A DNA stretch of 64,000 nucleotides, from positions 524,117 to 588,116 of the forward strand of contig NZ_BSOG01000001.1 in the NCBI RefSeq assembly GCF_030160395.1. Reading direction: 5' to 3'. Origin of the DNA: Chitinimonas prasina. GTDB taxonomy: Bacteria > Pseudomonadota > Gammaproteobacteria > Burkholderiales > Chitinimonadaceae. Of the stretch, positions 39,542-49,116 are shown piece by piece. Numbering within the stretch: the first letter of the stretch is position 1; each line of letters begins with the position of its first letter. Below the pieces are notes generated by a model. It was not told where the DNA came from. It saw only the letters and a program-made list of their open reading frames with translations, and did no database searches. Position numbers and translations under genes: made by a program.

Positions 39542-39564
39542 GTCTCCATGGCATAACTGGAGAC
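39542..39564 (+). promoter_or_regulatory. Hairpin covering the aidB ribosome binding site
   Basis: Perfect 7-bp arms GTCTCCA (39542-39548) and TGGAGAC (39558-39564) with a 9-base loop. The 3' arm contains the GGAG of the aidB site, which is 6 bases before the ATG, so pairing would hide it. Confidence 0.45.
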
Positions 39565-39568
39565 AACC

Positions 39569-41197
39569 ATGCACTGGCCCACCCACGAAGTCCTGAACCA
39601 ATCCCCAGCCCTGGCCGACTACAATCTTTACCAGAGCGATGCAGCCCTACAAGAAGGCGTACAGCGCGAAGGTGCTGCCTGGGCGGTAGGCGAACTGAAT
39701 GCCACCGGCGCTGAACTGGGGCGTGCCGACAGCCTGGAACTGGGACGCCTGGCCAACCAGCATGCGCCGCAGTTGCGTGCCTTCGATGCCAAGGGCCACA
39801 GGCGTGATCAGATCGAGTTTCATCCGGCCTGGCACACGCTGATGCAAGGCATCGCAGCACGGGGCTTTCATAGCGCCCCCTGGGCACAGCCGCGCCAGGG
39901 CGCCCATGTGGCGCGCGCCGCCGGCTATCTGCTGCAGGCCCAGGTCGAGGCCGGCACGCTCTGCCCCACCACCATGACCTATGGCGCCATCCCAGCCCTT
40001 GCCAAGCATGCGCAACTGGCGCGTGACTGGCTACCCACCCTGTACCGTCGCGAATATGACGCCCGCGACCTGCCGCTGCCGCAAAAGCGCGGCGGCCTGA
40101 TCGGCATGGGCATGACCGAGAAACAAGGCGGCTCGGACGTGCGTGCCAACACCACATTAGCCCTGCCCCAGGCAGACGGCAGCCACGCCCTTACCGGCCA
40201 CAAGTGGTTCTTCTCAGCGCCACAATGCGACGCACACCTGGTACTGGCGCAAGCACCGGAAGGCCTGAGCTGCTTCTTTGTGCCGCGCTGGCGCCCTGAT
40301 GGCAGCAAGAACCCGGTACTGATACAGCGGCTCAAGGACAAGCTGGGCAACAAATCGAACGCCTCCAGCGAAGTGGAATTCCACGCGGCCTATGGTCTGC
40401 TATTGGGCGAAGCGGGGCGAGGCGTGCCCACCATACTGGAGATGGGCACCTATACCCGGCTCGACTGCGTGCTGGGCACTACCGGCATGATGCGCCAGGC
40501 TGTCTCGCAGGCCATACACCACAGCCGCCACCGCAGCGCCTTTGGTCAACTGCTGGCCCAACAACCGCTGATGCAGAACGTACTGGCCGATCTGGCATTA
40601 GAGACCGAGGCCGCCATCACCCTGAGCCTGCGCATGGCCAGGGCATTCGACGCCCAGGACGATGAACCTGAAACCCTGCTACGCCGGCTGCTGACTCCTG
40701 CGGCCAAGTATTGGGTGTGCAAGCGTGGGCCAGAGTTGGCTGCCGAGGCCATGGAAGTGATGGGTGGCAATGGCTATGTCGAGGAAGGGGTTCATGCCCG
40801 CATCTACCGCGAGATGCCGGTGAACTCCATCTGGGAAGGCTCGGGCAACATCATGTGCCTGGATGTGCTACGCGCCATAGGCAAAAGCCCCCGCACAGTC
40901 GAAGTCCTGCAGGCCGAGCTGGCCCCGGCCCTGGGCCGGCACCCCGGCTACGACCGCTATGTGGCGCGCCTACAGGCTCAGTTTGCCGATACCGCAGCGC
41001 TGGAAACCCGCGCCCGCCGGCTGACCCAGCAATTGGTGCTGGCCGTGCAGGCCAGTCTGCTGCTGCAGCATGCGCCCGATTTCGTGGCCGAGGCCTTTGT
41101 GGCATCCCGGCTGGAAGGCGACTGGGGTGAAAGCTTCGGCACCCTGGGCGCCTCGGTAGCAAAGGAGGCGCTGATCGCGCGGGCACTGGCGATCTAG
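39569..41197 (+). CDS. aidB: AidB-like acyl-CoA dehydrogenase family protein
   Basis: 542 residues, the long AidB-type member of the acyl-CoA dehydrogenase superfamily (E. coli AidB is a flavoprotein of the adaptive response to alkylation that binds DNA). N-terminal HEVLNQSPALADYNLY, GMGMTEKQGGSDVRANTT (FAD contact), HKWFFSAPQCDAHLVLAQ, EMGTYTRLDCVLGTTGMMRQA, GNGYVEEG, and the Arg/Trp-rich C-terminal part with WEGSGNIMCLDVLRA. ATG at 39569 with its site in a hairpin. Apparently monocistronic. Confidence 0.92.
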   Translation: MHWPTHEVLNQSPALADYNLYQSDAALQEGVQREGAAWAVGELNATGAELGRADSLELGRLANQHAPQLRAFDAKGHRRDQIEFHPAWHTLMQGIAARGFHSAPWAQPRQGAHVARAAGYLLQAQVEAGTLCPTTMTYGAIPALAKHAQLARDWLPTLYRREYDARDLPLPQKRGGLIGMGMTEKQGGSDVRANTTLALPQADGSHALTGHKWFFSAPQCDAHLVLAQAPEGLSCFFVPRWRPDGSKNPVLIQRLKDKLGNKSNASSEVEFHAAYGLLLGEAGRGVPTILEMGTYTRLDCVLGTTGMMRQAVSQAIHHSRHRSAFGQLLAQQPLMQNVLADLALETEAAITLSLRMARAFDAQDDEPETLLRRLLTPAAKYWVCKRGPELAAEAMEVMGGNGYVEEGVHARIYREMPVNSIWEGSGNIMCLDVLRAIGKSPRTVEVLQAELAPALGRHPGYDRYVARLQAQFADTAALETRARRLTQQLVLAVQASLLLQHAPDFVAEAFVASRLEGDWGESFGTLGASVAKEALIARALAI

Positions 41198-41238
41198 CCG
41201 CTGCCAGGCAGGGGCGCAGCCTGCCTGCACCCATACTG

Positions 41239-41285
41239 GCAGCGCCGCCATGGCAGCTTGCGGCAGCTGTGCATGGCGGCGCTGC
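41239..41285. repeat. Long perfect inverted repeat between aidB and dgt
   Basis: 14-bp perfect arms (41239-41252 and 41272-41285; GCAGCGCCGCCATG and its complement) with an inner CAGCT/AGCTG pair in the 19-base loop. No T tract, so not a standard terminator. Confidence 0.6.
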
Positions 41286-41338
41286 GCCAAAACCGCTAAG
41301 GTGCGATTCTTTCGCCTAGAAGCACCGGGGTTCGTACC

Positions 41339-42673
41339 ATGTCGCAAATGAACTGGCTGCAATTGCTATCGGCCGATCGTCTCGGCGCACCACGCCGCCT
41401 GCCGGAGACCGGCCCGGCCATAGGCCGCTCCGACTTCCACAAGGATCACGACCGCATCGCCTTCTCGTCGCCGTTCCGCCGTCTGGGCCGCAAGACGCAG
41501 GTGCATCCGATGACCGAGAACGACCATGTGCATACCCGCCTGACCCATAGCATCGAGGTCGGCTGCGTGGGCCGCTCCCTGGGCATCATGGTGGGCCAGG
41601 CGCTGGGCGACAAACTGCCAGCCCACATCATTCCCTACGACCTGGGCGCCATCGTGCAGGCGGCCTGCCTGGCCCACGACATCGGCAACCCACCGTTTGG
41701 CCATGCCGGCGAATACGCCATACGCGACTGGTTTCGGCAGTCGTCCAACGCCTTCATGCTGCAAAACCTGAGCGCCGACGAGCGCCGCGATGTGCAGACC
41801 TTCGAGGGCAACGCGCAAGGCTTCCGGGTGGTAACCCAGCTGGAGAACCACCGCTTCGACGGCGGCATGCGGCTGACCTACGCCACGCTGGGCGCCACCC
41901 TCAAATACCCCTGGACCAGCGAGCACGCCGGCTACAAGGAAAAATTCAGCTGCTACCAGGCCGAAAAGTCCCTGCTGGACGAAGTTGCCAGCGAACTGGG
42001 GCTGATCACCAAAGGGTCGGGGGTGTATTGCCGCCATCCGCTCAGCTACCTGATGGAAGCCGCCGACGATATCTGCTACGCCATCCTGGATCTGGAAGAC
42101 GGTGTGGAGATAGGCATGCTGCCGTTCGAGACCATCGCCCCCATGCTGATACGCCTGGCCGGCATCGATGACGACCTGCTGGCGCTGGAAGTGGCCGGTG
42201 CACCTTCGGTGCGGCGCAAGATGTCGCTGCTGCGCTCCAAGGCAGTGGATCGCTGCGTGCGCGAAGTCACCGCCGCCTTCCTGCGCCACCACGAATCCAT
42301 GCTGCGGGGCGAATACGAGGGCGACCTGATCGCAGCCTGCCCCGACTTTGTCCGCCACGGCATCCGAGATGCCAAGCAACTGGCGCGCGACCGTATCTTC
42401 AACAATCGCCGCAAGGTCGAGATCGAAGTCGGCAGCTTCACCTGCCTCGACATCCTGCTGGAAGCCTTCTGCGGCGCCGCCTACCAGTTGCGCACCGAGC
42501 CGGACAAACTGAGCTTCCGCAACAAGCGCATCCTGGACCTGATGGAATACAACGCGCCGAACAAGGAATGGCCCTTGTATGAGAGCTATATGCGGGTGCT
42601 GGATTTCATTGGCGGCATGACCGACAACTACGCCACCTATCTGGCCCAACAGGTGGGCGGGATGGGTAGATAA
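41339..42673 (+). CDS. dgt: dGTP triphosphohydrolase
   Basis: HD-domain enzyme that hydrolyses dGTP to deoxyguanosine and triphosphate. 444 residues. DHDRIAFSSPFRRLGRKTQVHP, then HTRLTHSIEV (H of the metal site), AACLAHDIGNPPFGHAGE (the HD pair), and YLMEAADDICYAILDLEDG. ATG at 41339. Its stop TAA shares one base with the ATG of the next gene (TAATG), so the two are coupled. Confidence 0.95.
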   Translation: MSQMNWLQLLSADRLGAPRRLPETGPAIGRSDFHKDHDRIAFSSPFRRLGRKTQVHPMTENDHVHTRLTHSIEVGCVGRSLGIMVGQALGDKLPAHIIPYDLGAIVQAACLAHDIGNPPFGHAGEYAIRDWFRQSSNAFMLQNLSADERRDVQTFEGNAQGFRVVTQLENHRFDGGMRLTYATLGATLKYPWTSEHAGYKEKFSCYQAEKSLLDEVASELGLITKGSGVYCRHPLSYLMEAADDICYAILDLEDGVEIGMLPFETIAPMLIRLAGIDDDLLALEVAGAPSVRRKMSLLRSKAVDRCVREVTAAFLRHHESMLRGEYEGDLIAACPDFVRHGIRDAKQLARDRIFNNRRKVEIEVGSFTCLDILLEAFCGAAYQLRTEPDKLSFRNKRILDLMEYNAPNKEWPLYESYMRVLDFIGGMTDNYATYLAQQVGGMGR

Positions 42674-43173
42674 TGGGATTCCAATTTCACTGCCAGAGCT
42701 GTGGCGAGATTCATCATGGCATGCCAAGTTTCGATGCAGCCGCGCCGATAAGTTACTACGCCATCCCCAAAAATGAGCGCGAAACCCGCTGTGACCTAGG
42801 CAGCGATGATTGCATCATTGATAAAGCGTCGTTCTTTGTACGGGGCTGCATCGAAATACCAGTCCATGGCGAAATCGAGCCCTTTTCCTGGGGTGTCTGG
42901 GTATCACTTAGCGAGGCTAGCTACCAAACATGGCGCGGTGCATTCGATCTCGCAGAAAGAGGCCATCTCGGCCCGTTCTTCGGCTGGCTGAACGCCCACC
43001 TATCACCGTACCCGAATACCATCAACCTGAAAACCCGGGTGCACCTGCGCAATGATGGCATACGCCCCTATATCGAACTGGAACCTACCGACCACCCGCT
43101 GGCGCAGGAGCAGAGAAGCGGGATAAGCCCAGAGCGGGCGGCAGAACTCTACGCGCTAATGATGCACGATTAG
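42673..43173 (+). CDS. DUF2199 domain protein
   Basis: 166 residues, starts [20 protein letters not shown] (CxxC plus His, zinc-ribbon-like), then [34 protein letters not shown] and [13 protein letters not shown], which are conserved features of the DUF2199 family. Cytosolic. Starts within the stop codon of dgt. Function unknown; lower GC patches than dgt. Confidence 0.9.
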   Translation: MGFQFHCQSCGEIHHGMPSFDAAAPISYYAIPKNERETRCDLGSDDCIIDKASFFVRGCIEIPVHGEIEPFSWGVWVSLSEASYQTWRGAFDLAERGHLGPFFGWLNAHLSPYPNTINLKTRVHLRNDGIRPYIELEPTDHPLAQEQRSGISPERAAELYALMMHD

Positions 43174-43239
43174 GTCGCAAGCACACATATGCGGAAAAAC
43201 CACAACGCCGTCCTGCCAAGCCTGCGGCGGCGCGCGTGC

Positions 43240-43245
43240 TAGAAT
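43240..43245 (+). promoter_or_regulatory. Probable -10 element of hemC
   Basis: TAGAAT in GCTAGAATTCC, 35 bases before the hemC GTG; no clear -35. Confidence 0.35.
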
Positions 43246-43279
43246 TCCCGCAAATCAAATCCCTGCGAGACTTTACGCT

Positions 43280-44209
43280 GTGTCTGTCCCCGATCGCCTA
43301 GTCATTGCCACCCGTGAATCCGCCCTCGCCCTGTGGCAGGCTCGCCACATTGCCGCCCGGCTGGAAGCCCTCCACCCCGGCCTGACGGTTACCTTGTTGG
43401 GCATGACCACCCAGGGCGACCGAATACTGGACGTAACGTTGAACAAGATAGGCGGCAAAGGCCTGTTCGTGAAGGAACTGGAAACCGCCTTGCAGGAAGG
43501 CCGCGCCGATATTGCCGTGCACTCCATGAAGGACGTGCCCATGCGCCTGCCCGAAGGCTTTGCCATCGCCGCCATCACCGAGCGGGAAGACCCGCGCGAT
43601 GCCTTTGTCTCCAAGCACTACGATAATCTGGCCGCCTTGCCTGCCGGCGCCGTGGTCGGCACTTCCAGCCTGCGGCGCGAGGCACAGATACGGGCACGCT
43701 ACCCCGAGCTGGTGGTCAAACCGCTGCGTGGCAATGTGCAGACCCGCCTGGGCAAGCTCGATGCTGGCGAGTACGACGCCATCATCCTGGCCGCAGCCGG
43801 ACTCAAGCGCCTGGGTCTGGGCGACCGTATCCGCGCCCTCTTGAGCACCGATGAGAGCCTGCCCGCACCCGGCCAGGGCGCCCTGGGCATAGAGATATGC
43901 GCGGATCGTGCTGACCTGCAGGGCCTGCTGGCGCCGCTCAACCATGCCGAAACTGCCGACTGCGTCACCGCCGAGCGGGCCATGAGCCTGCGGCTGGATG
44001 GCTCCTGTGAAACACCGCTGGGCGGCTATGCCGAGATCGTGGACGAGCATTTCCTGCGCATGCGGGGCTTTGTGGCACGCCCCGACGGCAGCGAGATCCT
44101 CCGTGCCGAATCCAATGGCAGCCGTGCCGCCGCCCAGGGCCTGGGACGGCAGGTGGCCGACCTGATGTTGACCGAGGGCGCCCGTGCCCTGCTGATACCA
44201 AGAAGCTGA
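43280..44209 (+). CDS. hemC: Hydroxymethylbilane synthase (porphobilinogen deaminase)
   Basis: Assembles four porphobilinogens into hydroxymethylbilane (haem pathway). 309 residues. [65 protein letters not shown], and dipyrromethane-bearing Cys243 in [11 protein letters not shown]. Start is GTG at 43280. hemDX follows after 5 bases. Confidence 0.96.
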   Translation: MSVPDRLVIATRESALALWQARHIAARLEALHPGLTVTLLGMTTQGDRILDVTLNKIGGKGLFVKELETALQEGRADIAVHSMKDVPMRLPEGFAIAAITEREDPRDAFVSKHYDNLAALPAGAVVGTSSLRREAQIRARYPELVVKPLRGNVQTRLGKLDAGEYDAIILAAAGLKRLGLGDRIRALLSTDESLPAPGQGALGIEICADRADLQGLLAPLNHAETADCVTAERAMSLRLDGSCETPLGGYAEIVDEHFLRMRGFVARPDGSEILRAESNGSRAAAQGLGRQVADLMLTEGARALLIPRS

Positions 44210-44214
44210 ACGCT

Positions 44215-46014
44215 ATGACCCGTCCTCTTGCCCGACGCCGCTTTCTCGTTACCCGCCCGGAAAACCAATCCGATCGTTTGACCGCGCTGTTGCTTGAGGC
44301 CGGTGCCGAACCCCTGCTGGCGCCCATGATCGCCATCGGCGAGGCAGCCGAACCCGCCGCGCTCGATGCCGCACTGACGCGGCTGGACGACTACGACTTG
44401 GCGGTATTCATCAGCCCGACCGCGCTGGACCAGGTCGGCGCCCGCGTCCAACGTTGGCCCACCGAACTGCCCGCTGCCGTCATCGGCCCGGCATCGCGCG
44501 AACGTGCCCACGAGCTGGGCATACTGGATGTCATCTCGCCCGACAGCCGTTTTGATAGCGAAGGCTTGCTGGAACACCCCGCCATGCAGCGCATGGAAGG
44601 CCGCCGCGTCGTGCTGTTCCGTGGCAATGGCGGGCGCGAGCTGCTGGCCGAGACACTGGCCGCCCGTGGCGCCAAGGTCGATATCGTCGAGGCCTATCGC
44701 CGCCTGCCCCCCACCATGGCGCGAGAAGAACTGGCCACCTTGCTGGCCGGCGGCTGCGATGGTGTCATCGTCACCAGCAGCGAGGCCGTGCAGAACCTCT
44801 TCAGCCTGTGCGACGAGCCCCTGACCGACCTGCTGCGCAGCACCCTGTTCTTTGCCAGCCACCCGGCCATAGCCGAGGCGGCCAGGCGCAATGGCGTGTC
44901 CAGCGTATTTACCACCGCCGCTGGCGATACAGGCATCGTCGCCTCGCTGAGCGAATGCTTTGCCGGCAGCAATGTCGCCGCCACGCCGACACCGCCCCCG
45001 CGGCCAGCCATGGAGCCACCGCGCAAGCCAGTACGCCCCCGCAGCGCCGGCCAATGGCGCTGGGCACTCGGCGGCGCCGCCATTGCCATTGGCGTGTCGC
45101 TGGCCTGGCAGCACCTGCAGCGGCAGGACATGCAGGCCGACATGGATAAGCAACTAAGCCAGTTGGAGAGCCGCCTGGGCCTGCTCACGGCTGGCGAGCG
45201 CCGCGATGGCGGCCGTATGTCCCAACTGGACGCCAGGCTGGCCACCATAGACCACCGTATCGGCGAGCTGCAGGCACGCCAGGATGACCAACAGGCCCTG
45301 TACGGCGCCATCATGGGCGATCAGGAGGAAACCCTGCTGGCCGATGCCGAGCTGACACTCTCGCTGGCCAGCCAGCAATTACAGCTCACCGGCAATGTGG
45401 GTGCCGCCCTGGCCGCCCTCTATCGCCTGGACGAGCGGCTGGCAGGCCATGACCAACCCCGCCTGCTGCCCCTGCGCCGCGCCCTGGCGCGCGATCTGGA
45501 CGCCCTCAAGCGCATGCCCTGGATAGACTATGTCGGCCTGTCGGCCCGACTGGACAGCCTGGCCGGCGGCATCGATAAACTGCCACTGGCCGTGGATGCC
45601 AAATCGACCGAGGATCAGGTGCAGCCAGACGCAGACAAGCGCAAGGGCCTGCTCGGCGATCTGAGCCGGGCACTGGGCGCCCTGGTGGAAATCCGCCGCA
45701 TAGACCAACCCGACCCGGTACTGCTGGCACCCGAACAGGCCGTCTACCTGCGTGAGCAGATCAAGCTGCGCCTGCTCAACGCCCGTCTTGCCCTGCTGCA
45801 GCGCGATGAAATCACCTTCCGCCGCGATCTGCAGGCGGCAGACGGCACGCTGCGCAAGCACTTCGACACCCGTTCCAAGCCGGTAGTCGCCACCCTCGCC
45901 ACCCTGCGCGAGCTGCAGGCGGCCCAGCCGGCTCAGGTGCTGCCCAGCCTGTCAGACAGTCTCAATGCCGCGCGGGATGCCCGTCGCAAGGTCAGCCGGG
46001 AGGAAGGCAAGTGA
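44215..46014 (+). CDS. hemDX: Uroporphyrinogen-III synthase fused to HemX-like protein
   Basis: 599 residues in two parts. Residues 1-~255 are HemD (FLVTRPENQSDRLTALL, VFISPTALDQV, VVLFRGNGGRELL, VIVTSSEAVQNL), which closes hydroxymethylbilane to uroporphyrinogen III. Residues ~285-599 are HemX-like: a Pro-rich linker, one membrane segment (WALGGAAIAIGVSLAW, ~290-305), a coiled-coil (~315-365) and a helical domain containing LADAELTLSLASQQLQL and LREQIKLRLLNARLALLQRD. The HemX part would be periplasmic or membrane-tethered with unknown role. Stop overlaps the hemY start (GTGA). Confidence 0.95.
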   Translation: MTRPLARRRFLVTRPENQSDRLTALLLEAGAEPLLAPMIAIGEAAEPAALDAALTRLDDYDLAVFISPTALDQVGARVQRWPTELPAAVIGPASRERAHELGILDVISPDSRFDSEGLLEHPAMQRMEGRRVVLFRGNGGRELLAETLAARGAKVDIVEAYRRLPPTMAREELATLLAGGCDGVIVTSSEAVQNLFSLCDEPLTDLLRSTLFFASHPAIAEAARRNGVSSVFTTAAGDTGIVASLSECFAGSNVAATPTPPPRPAMEPPRKPVRPRSAGQWRWALGGAAIAIGVSLAWQHLQRQDMQADMDKQLSQLESRLGLLTAGERRDGGRMSQLDARLATIDHRIGELQARQDDQQALYGAIMGDQEETLLADAELTLSLASQQLQLTGNVGAALAALYRLDERLAGHDQPRLLPLRRALARDLDALKRMPWIDYVGLSARLDSLAGGIDKLPLAVDAKSTEDQVQPDADKRKGLLGDLSRALGALVEIRRIDQPDPVLLAPEQAVYLREQIKLRLLNARLALLQRDEITFRRDLQAADGTLRKHFDTRSKPVVATLATLRELQAAQPAQVLPSLSDSLNAARDARRKVSREEGK

Positions 46015-47225
46015 GAATCCTGTTCTGGCTGATTGCCCTGTTCGGGCTGGCCGTGGGGCTGGCCATGTTTGCCCGCCTCAATACCGGCTACGCCCTGCTG
46101 TTCTTCCCGCCATGGCGCATGGAGCTATCGCTCAACGCCTTTGTGCTGCTGTTCGCCCTGCTGGTACTGGGTGGCTACGGCCTGGTCAAGCTGGTGGACT
46201 GGTTGCTGGCCATGCCACGCAATGTACGCCGTTACAAGGCCGCCAAACGTGTCAACGACGCCCGTCGCTATCGCCGCGAAGCCATCACCGCCCTGATCGA
46301 AGGCCGTTACCACAAGTCGGTCAGGGCCATCAAAGTGGCGCGTGACGCCGAGGACGAACGTGAGATGCAGCTGATCGACACCTTGATCGCCGCTCGCGCC
46401 GCCCACTTTGGCCGCGATTTCGACGCGCGCGACCAATATATCGAACAGGCCCGTGTCGCCTGCGGTGGCCGCTCGCTGGCGCTGGACATGCTCGAAGCCG
46501 AGATGATGTACGAGCAATATCGTAACCGCGAAGCCCTGGTGGCCCTGCAGCGCGTCTACGCCCAGTCGCCCAAGCTGACCGCCGCCCTCAAGCTGGAGCT
46601 GAAGATACGGCAGCAGGACAACCATCCAGCCCGGGTGATAGAGCTGACCGACATGCTGGAGAAAAGCGACGCGCTGGACCCCAGCCACGCCGCCCGCATA
46701 CGCAATCAAGCCCGCCTGAACCAGCTCAAGCTGGACCCAATGGATGCCAGCGAGCTGGAGCGCTGGTGGCATGGCTTGCGCAAGGACGAAAAGCTGCTGC
46801 CCAAGCTGGCCGCCGCCGCTGCCAGGCAATTCATCCGGGCGGGCGTGGGCGAACGGGCCGAGTCCATCCTGGTCGATGCACTGGAAGCCAACTGGGATGT
46901 GGCACCGCTGGAAACCTATGGCGAATTGGGCCGCCTGGGGGTCAAGGGCGATGCAGTGAAACGCCTGGCGCGCGCCGAGGACTGGTTGCGCCACCACCCC
47001 AATGACCACCAGTTGCTGCTGGCCCTGGGCCGCATGTGCCGCGATGCCGCACTATGGGGCAAAGCCCGCAACTATCTGGAAGCCAGCGTGGCCGTAGCCG
47101 CCACCCCGGTGGCCCATGCCGAGCTGGGCCAGTTGCTGGAACAACTGGACGAGCGCGAGTCCGCCGAGGAACACTACCGCGCAAGCCTGGGCCTGGCGCT
47201 GGATCTGCTGGAGAAACGTACATGA
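46011..47225 (+). CDS. hemY: HemY-type TPR membrane protein
   Basis: 404 residues. Two N-terminal membrane segments (ILFWLIALFGLAVGLAMF and the stretch near 40-65), the HemY_N pattern GYALLFFPPWRMELSLNAF, then helical TPR-like repeats to the end. This is the proteobacterial HemY associated with haem genes, not protoporphyrinogen oxidase. GTG start at 46011 with GGAGGAAGG upstream and a 4-base overlap with hemDX. Its stop overlaps the next ATG. Confidence 0.94.
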   Translation: MRILFWLIALFGLAVGLAMFARLNTGYALLFFPPWRMELSLNAFVLLFALLVLGGYGLVKLVDWLLAMPRNVRRYKAAKRVNDARRYRREAITALIEGRYHKSVRAIKVARDAEDEREMQLIDTLIAARAAHFGRDFDARDQYIEQARVACGGRSLALDMLEAEMMYEQYRNREALVALQRVYAQSPKLTAALKLELKIRQQDNHPARVIELTDMLEKSDALDPSHAARIRNQARLNQLKLDPMDASELERWWHGLRKDEKLLPKLAAAAARQFIRAGVGERAESILVDALEANWDVAPLETYGELGRLGVKGDAVKRLARAEDWLRHHPNDHQLLLALGRMCRDAALWGKARNYLEASVAVAATPVAHAELGQLLEQLDERESAEEHYRASLGLALDLLEKRT

Positions 47226-47665
47226 TGAGCAATGCCCTGCTTGCCAGCCTGCACTACCTGGGCGCCATGGTAATGATGGCCTGCCTGCTGGCCGAGCATC
47301 TGCTGCTAAAGCCTGAGCTAGACGCCCCCTTGGCACGCAAGCTGGCCCGCATCGACGCCATCTACGGTCTCACCGCCATCACCCAGATCGCCACCGGCAT
47401 TGCCCGCATGTATAGCGAGAAAGGCACGGCACTTTACCTACAGAATCCGGTCTTCCACCTCAAGATCACCGTCTTCGTGCTGCTGGGCCTGCTCTCCATC
47501 TACCCCACCTTGCGCTTCATCGCCTGGAGCCGTGCCGCCCGCAGCGCTGGCCTGCTGATACCGACTGAGTACAAACGGGTCATCATGCTGATACGGGTGC
47601 AATTGCTGCTACTACTGGCCCTGCCCATAATGGCCAGCTTGATGGCACGGGGCGTGGGGCTCTGA
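47222..47665 (+). CDS. DUF2214-like small membrane protein
   Basis: 147 residues, about four transmembrane helices (for example ALLASLHYLGAMVMMACLLA, the stretch from 79 to 95, and LLLLLALPIMASLMA). LHYLGAMVMMACLLAEHLLLKP and KITVFVLLGLLSIYPTLRF fit the DUF2214 family. Starts at 47222, overlapping the hemY stop (ATGA), so it is the last gene of the hem operon. Function unknown. Confidence 0.85.
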   Translation: MMSNALLASLHYLGAMVMMACLLAEHLLLKPELDAPLARKLARIDAIYGLTAITQIATGIARMYSEKGTALYLQNPVFHLKITVFVLLGLLSIYPTLRFIAWSRAARSAGLLIPTEYKRVIMLIRVQLLLLLALPIMASLMARGVGL

Positions 47666-47836
47666 ACGCCACCTTCAGCGTCTTTTACCTGCGGCCTTTA
47701 GCAGGCGCTCGGTAAATCACCTGTTTGAACAAGGTTACGACAGTTAGGACAGCGGCGGGTTTGCTCGGCTAGCCCCATAACATCTGAGGGCAATTCAGGC
47801 ATACCCACCTGCCCATGTGCACTTACCTGATGTAAA

Positions 47837-48508
47837 TCAGTTTGTTGATCTGGTGCCGGGCAGTCCGACACCCCGGTTGGGACGAAACAGGCAGTAGAGA
47901 GTCAGACCGCGCAGGTCCTGTACTGCACCCAGCAGAAAATCGTAGCGATAGTAGAGCGCCAGATTGCCTGGGTTTTCGGTATCCAAGGCCAGGCCCTGTA
48001 CGCGCCCATCAGCCTCTGCCTGGGCAATGATTTCTCGCAGCAGACAGCCACCCAGGCCGGTGCCCCGCACACTATCGTGCACCCCTATCATGCGCAGGTA
48101 ATAGTGCGGGACGACAGGCGCCGCCCGTCGTGTAGCCCGCATATAGGCATTCATCAGGCCAAAGGCGGCAAACGATACCCGCCAGGGCAGGCCTAGCGAC
48201 TTGAACAACAGGCAACAGCCCCCAGCCAGCCGCCTGAGCAGGTTTGTGCCAGGGGTCTCCAGCAGATAGCAGGCCAACAATCGGTCGCCATCAAACAGCC
48301 CGCGCAAGCGATGGCCCATCAGAAAGGCCTGGTCAAACAGAAAAGCAAGGAAAGCCCGGCTGCTACGGCTAGCCTCGACCTCGGTCTGGCCCGCCGCAAA
48401 CAGGCGCTGGAACAGTGGGTCTGGCATAAAAGCCTGGCTCATCAGCGCCACGAACGCAGCTTTATCGCGCCACTGCAAGGCCCGGCTGGCCCCTGGTGCG
48501 GCATCCAT
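47837..48508 (-). CDS. GNAT-family N-acetyltransferase
   Basis: 223 residues. Motif A is clear: GVHDSVRGTGLGGCLLREII, followed by GLALDTENPGNLALYYRYDF, the C-terminal GNAT strand-helix pattern. Acyl-CoA-dependent N- or O-acetyl transfer is the family role; the acceptor is unknown. It is the last gene of the minus-strand cluster, 2 bases after the preceding membrane gene, with GGAGGG before the ATG inside that gene. In this context it may modify or detoxify the cluster product, which is an inference. Confidence 0.88.
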   Translation of the reverse strand: MDAAPGASRALQWRDKAAFVALMSQAFMPDPLFQRLFAAGQTEVEASRSSRAFLAFLFDQAFLMGHRLRGLFDGDRLLACYLLETPGTNLLRRLAGGCCLLFKSLGLPWRVSFAAFGLMNAYMRATRRAAPVVPHYYLRMIGVHDSVRGTGLGGCLLREIIAQAEADGRVQGLALDTENPGNLALYYRYDFLLGAVQDLRGLTLYCLFRPNRGVGLPGTRSTN

Positions 48509-48510
48509 GC

Positions 48511-49065
48511 TCAGCCCTCCACCGGGCTGCCGTAGTGGTCAACCGCGAAGCTGAACATGACCTTGATCATGAACAATAGCGACACCACCATAAAGAACGA
48601 CGGCGCAGCAGGTGCCAGCAACACCAGTGCCACTCCCAGCACCAGCAGGACACCGGCGGTAAAACGCTGCAGTCGATTGCCGTGCAGGGCATTCACCACC
48701 AGGGCTGCACCCATGGTGTAGCCCCATACCACCAGCGCATGCTGCCAGCCCAGGTCCAGCAACCAGGCAACCGCCAACAGGTGGACATGGATGGCAATAA
48801 AGACCAGCCTAGCCTTGCTGTTGTTAGCGTAGTAATGGTTGGTGGAGTAACTGAAATTGGCGATGCAGCCGGCGATGATATCGAGCACCAGCAAGATGGC
48901 CAGCACGCTGCGCCAGGGTGCCACTGCAAATACCGCATCGGCATGCAGCAAGCACAAGAGGCCGGTAAGCCCCAGGCTCACCAGCAATATGGCCGCAACC
49001 TCCACCACACTTTGAGACTCGCCCAGTACTTCTCGAAACAGGGATGGAATGACGATCTGCCGCAT
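48511..49065 (-). CDS. Small polytopic membrane protein in the biosynthetic cluster
   Basis: 184 residues with five or six transmembrane segments (about 23-42, 52-70, 88-108, 110-128, 135-155, 158-178) and the short motif NFSYSTNHYYANNSKARLV. No family recognised; the size and layout resemble small integral membrane enzymes or accessory permease proteins. The ATG at 49065 has a strong site (GGAGGA); the open frame extends to 49146, but those residues precede the site. A hairpin of 11-bp arms ends at this ribosome site (49075-49116). Coupled to the GNAT gene. Confidence 0.8.
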   Translation of the reverse strand: MRQIVIPSLFREVLGESQSVVEVAAILLVSLGLTGLLCLLHADAVFAVAPWRSVLAILLVLDIIAGCIANFSYSTNHYYANNSKARLVFIAIHVHLLAVAWLLDLGWQHALVVWGYTMGAALVVNALHGNRLQRFTAGVLLVLGVALVLLAPAAPSFFMVVSLLFMIKVMFSFAVDHYGSPVEG

Positions 49066-49074
49066 GAATATCCT

Positions 49075-49116
49075 CCGGCTGGCTGTTCTGTTTAAAGTGT
49101 CAGTCCAGCCAGCCGG
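49075..49116 (-). promoter_or_regulatory. Hairpin next to the ribosome site of the small membrane gene
   Basis: Perfect 11-bp arms CCGGCTGGCTG (49075-49085) and CAGCCAGCCGG (49106-49116), 20-base loop. On the mRNA the 3' arm runs directly into AGGAT of the site. Lies in the only sizeable gap (104 bases) in the 3' half of the cluster. Confidence 0.5.

Noticed and set aside
41366-42727. Minus-strand 453-codon frame opposite dgt
   Set aside because: Antisense shadow of the HD-domain dGTPase.
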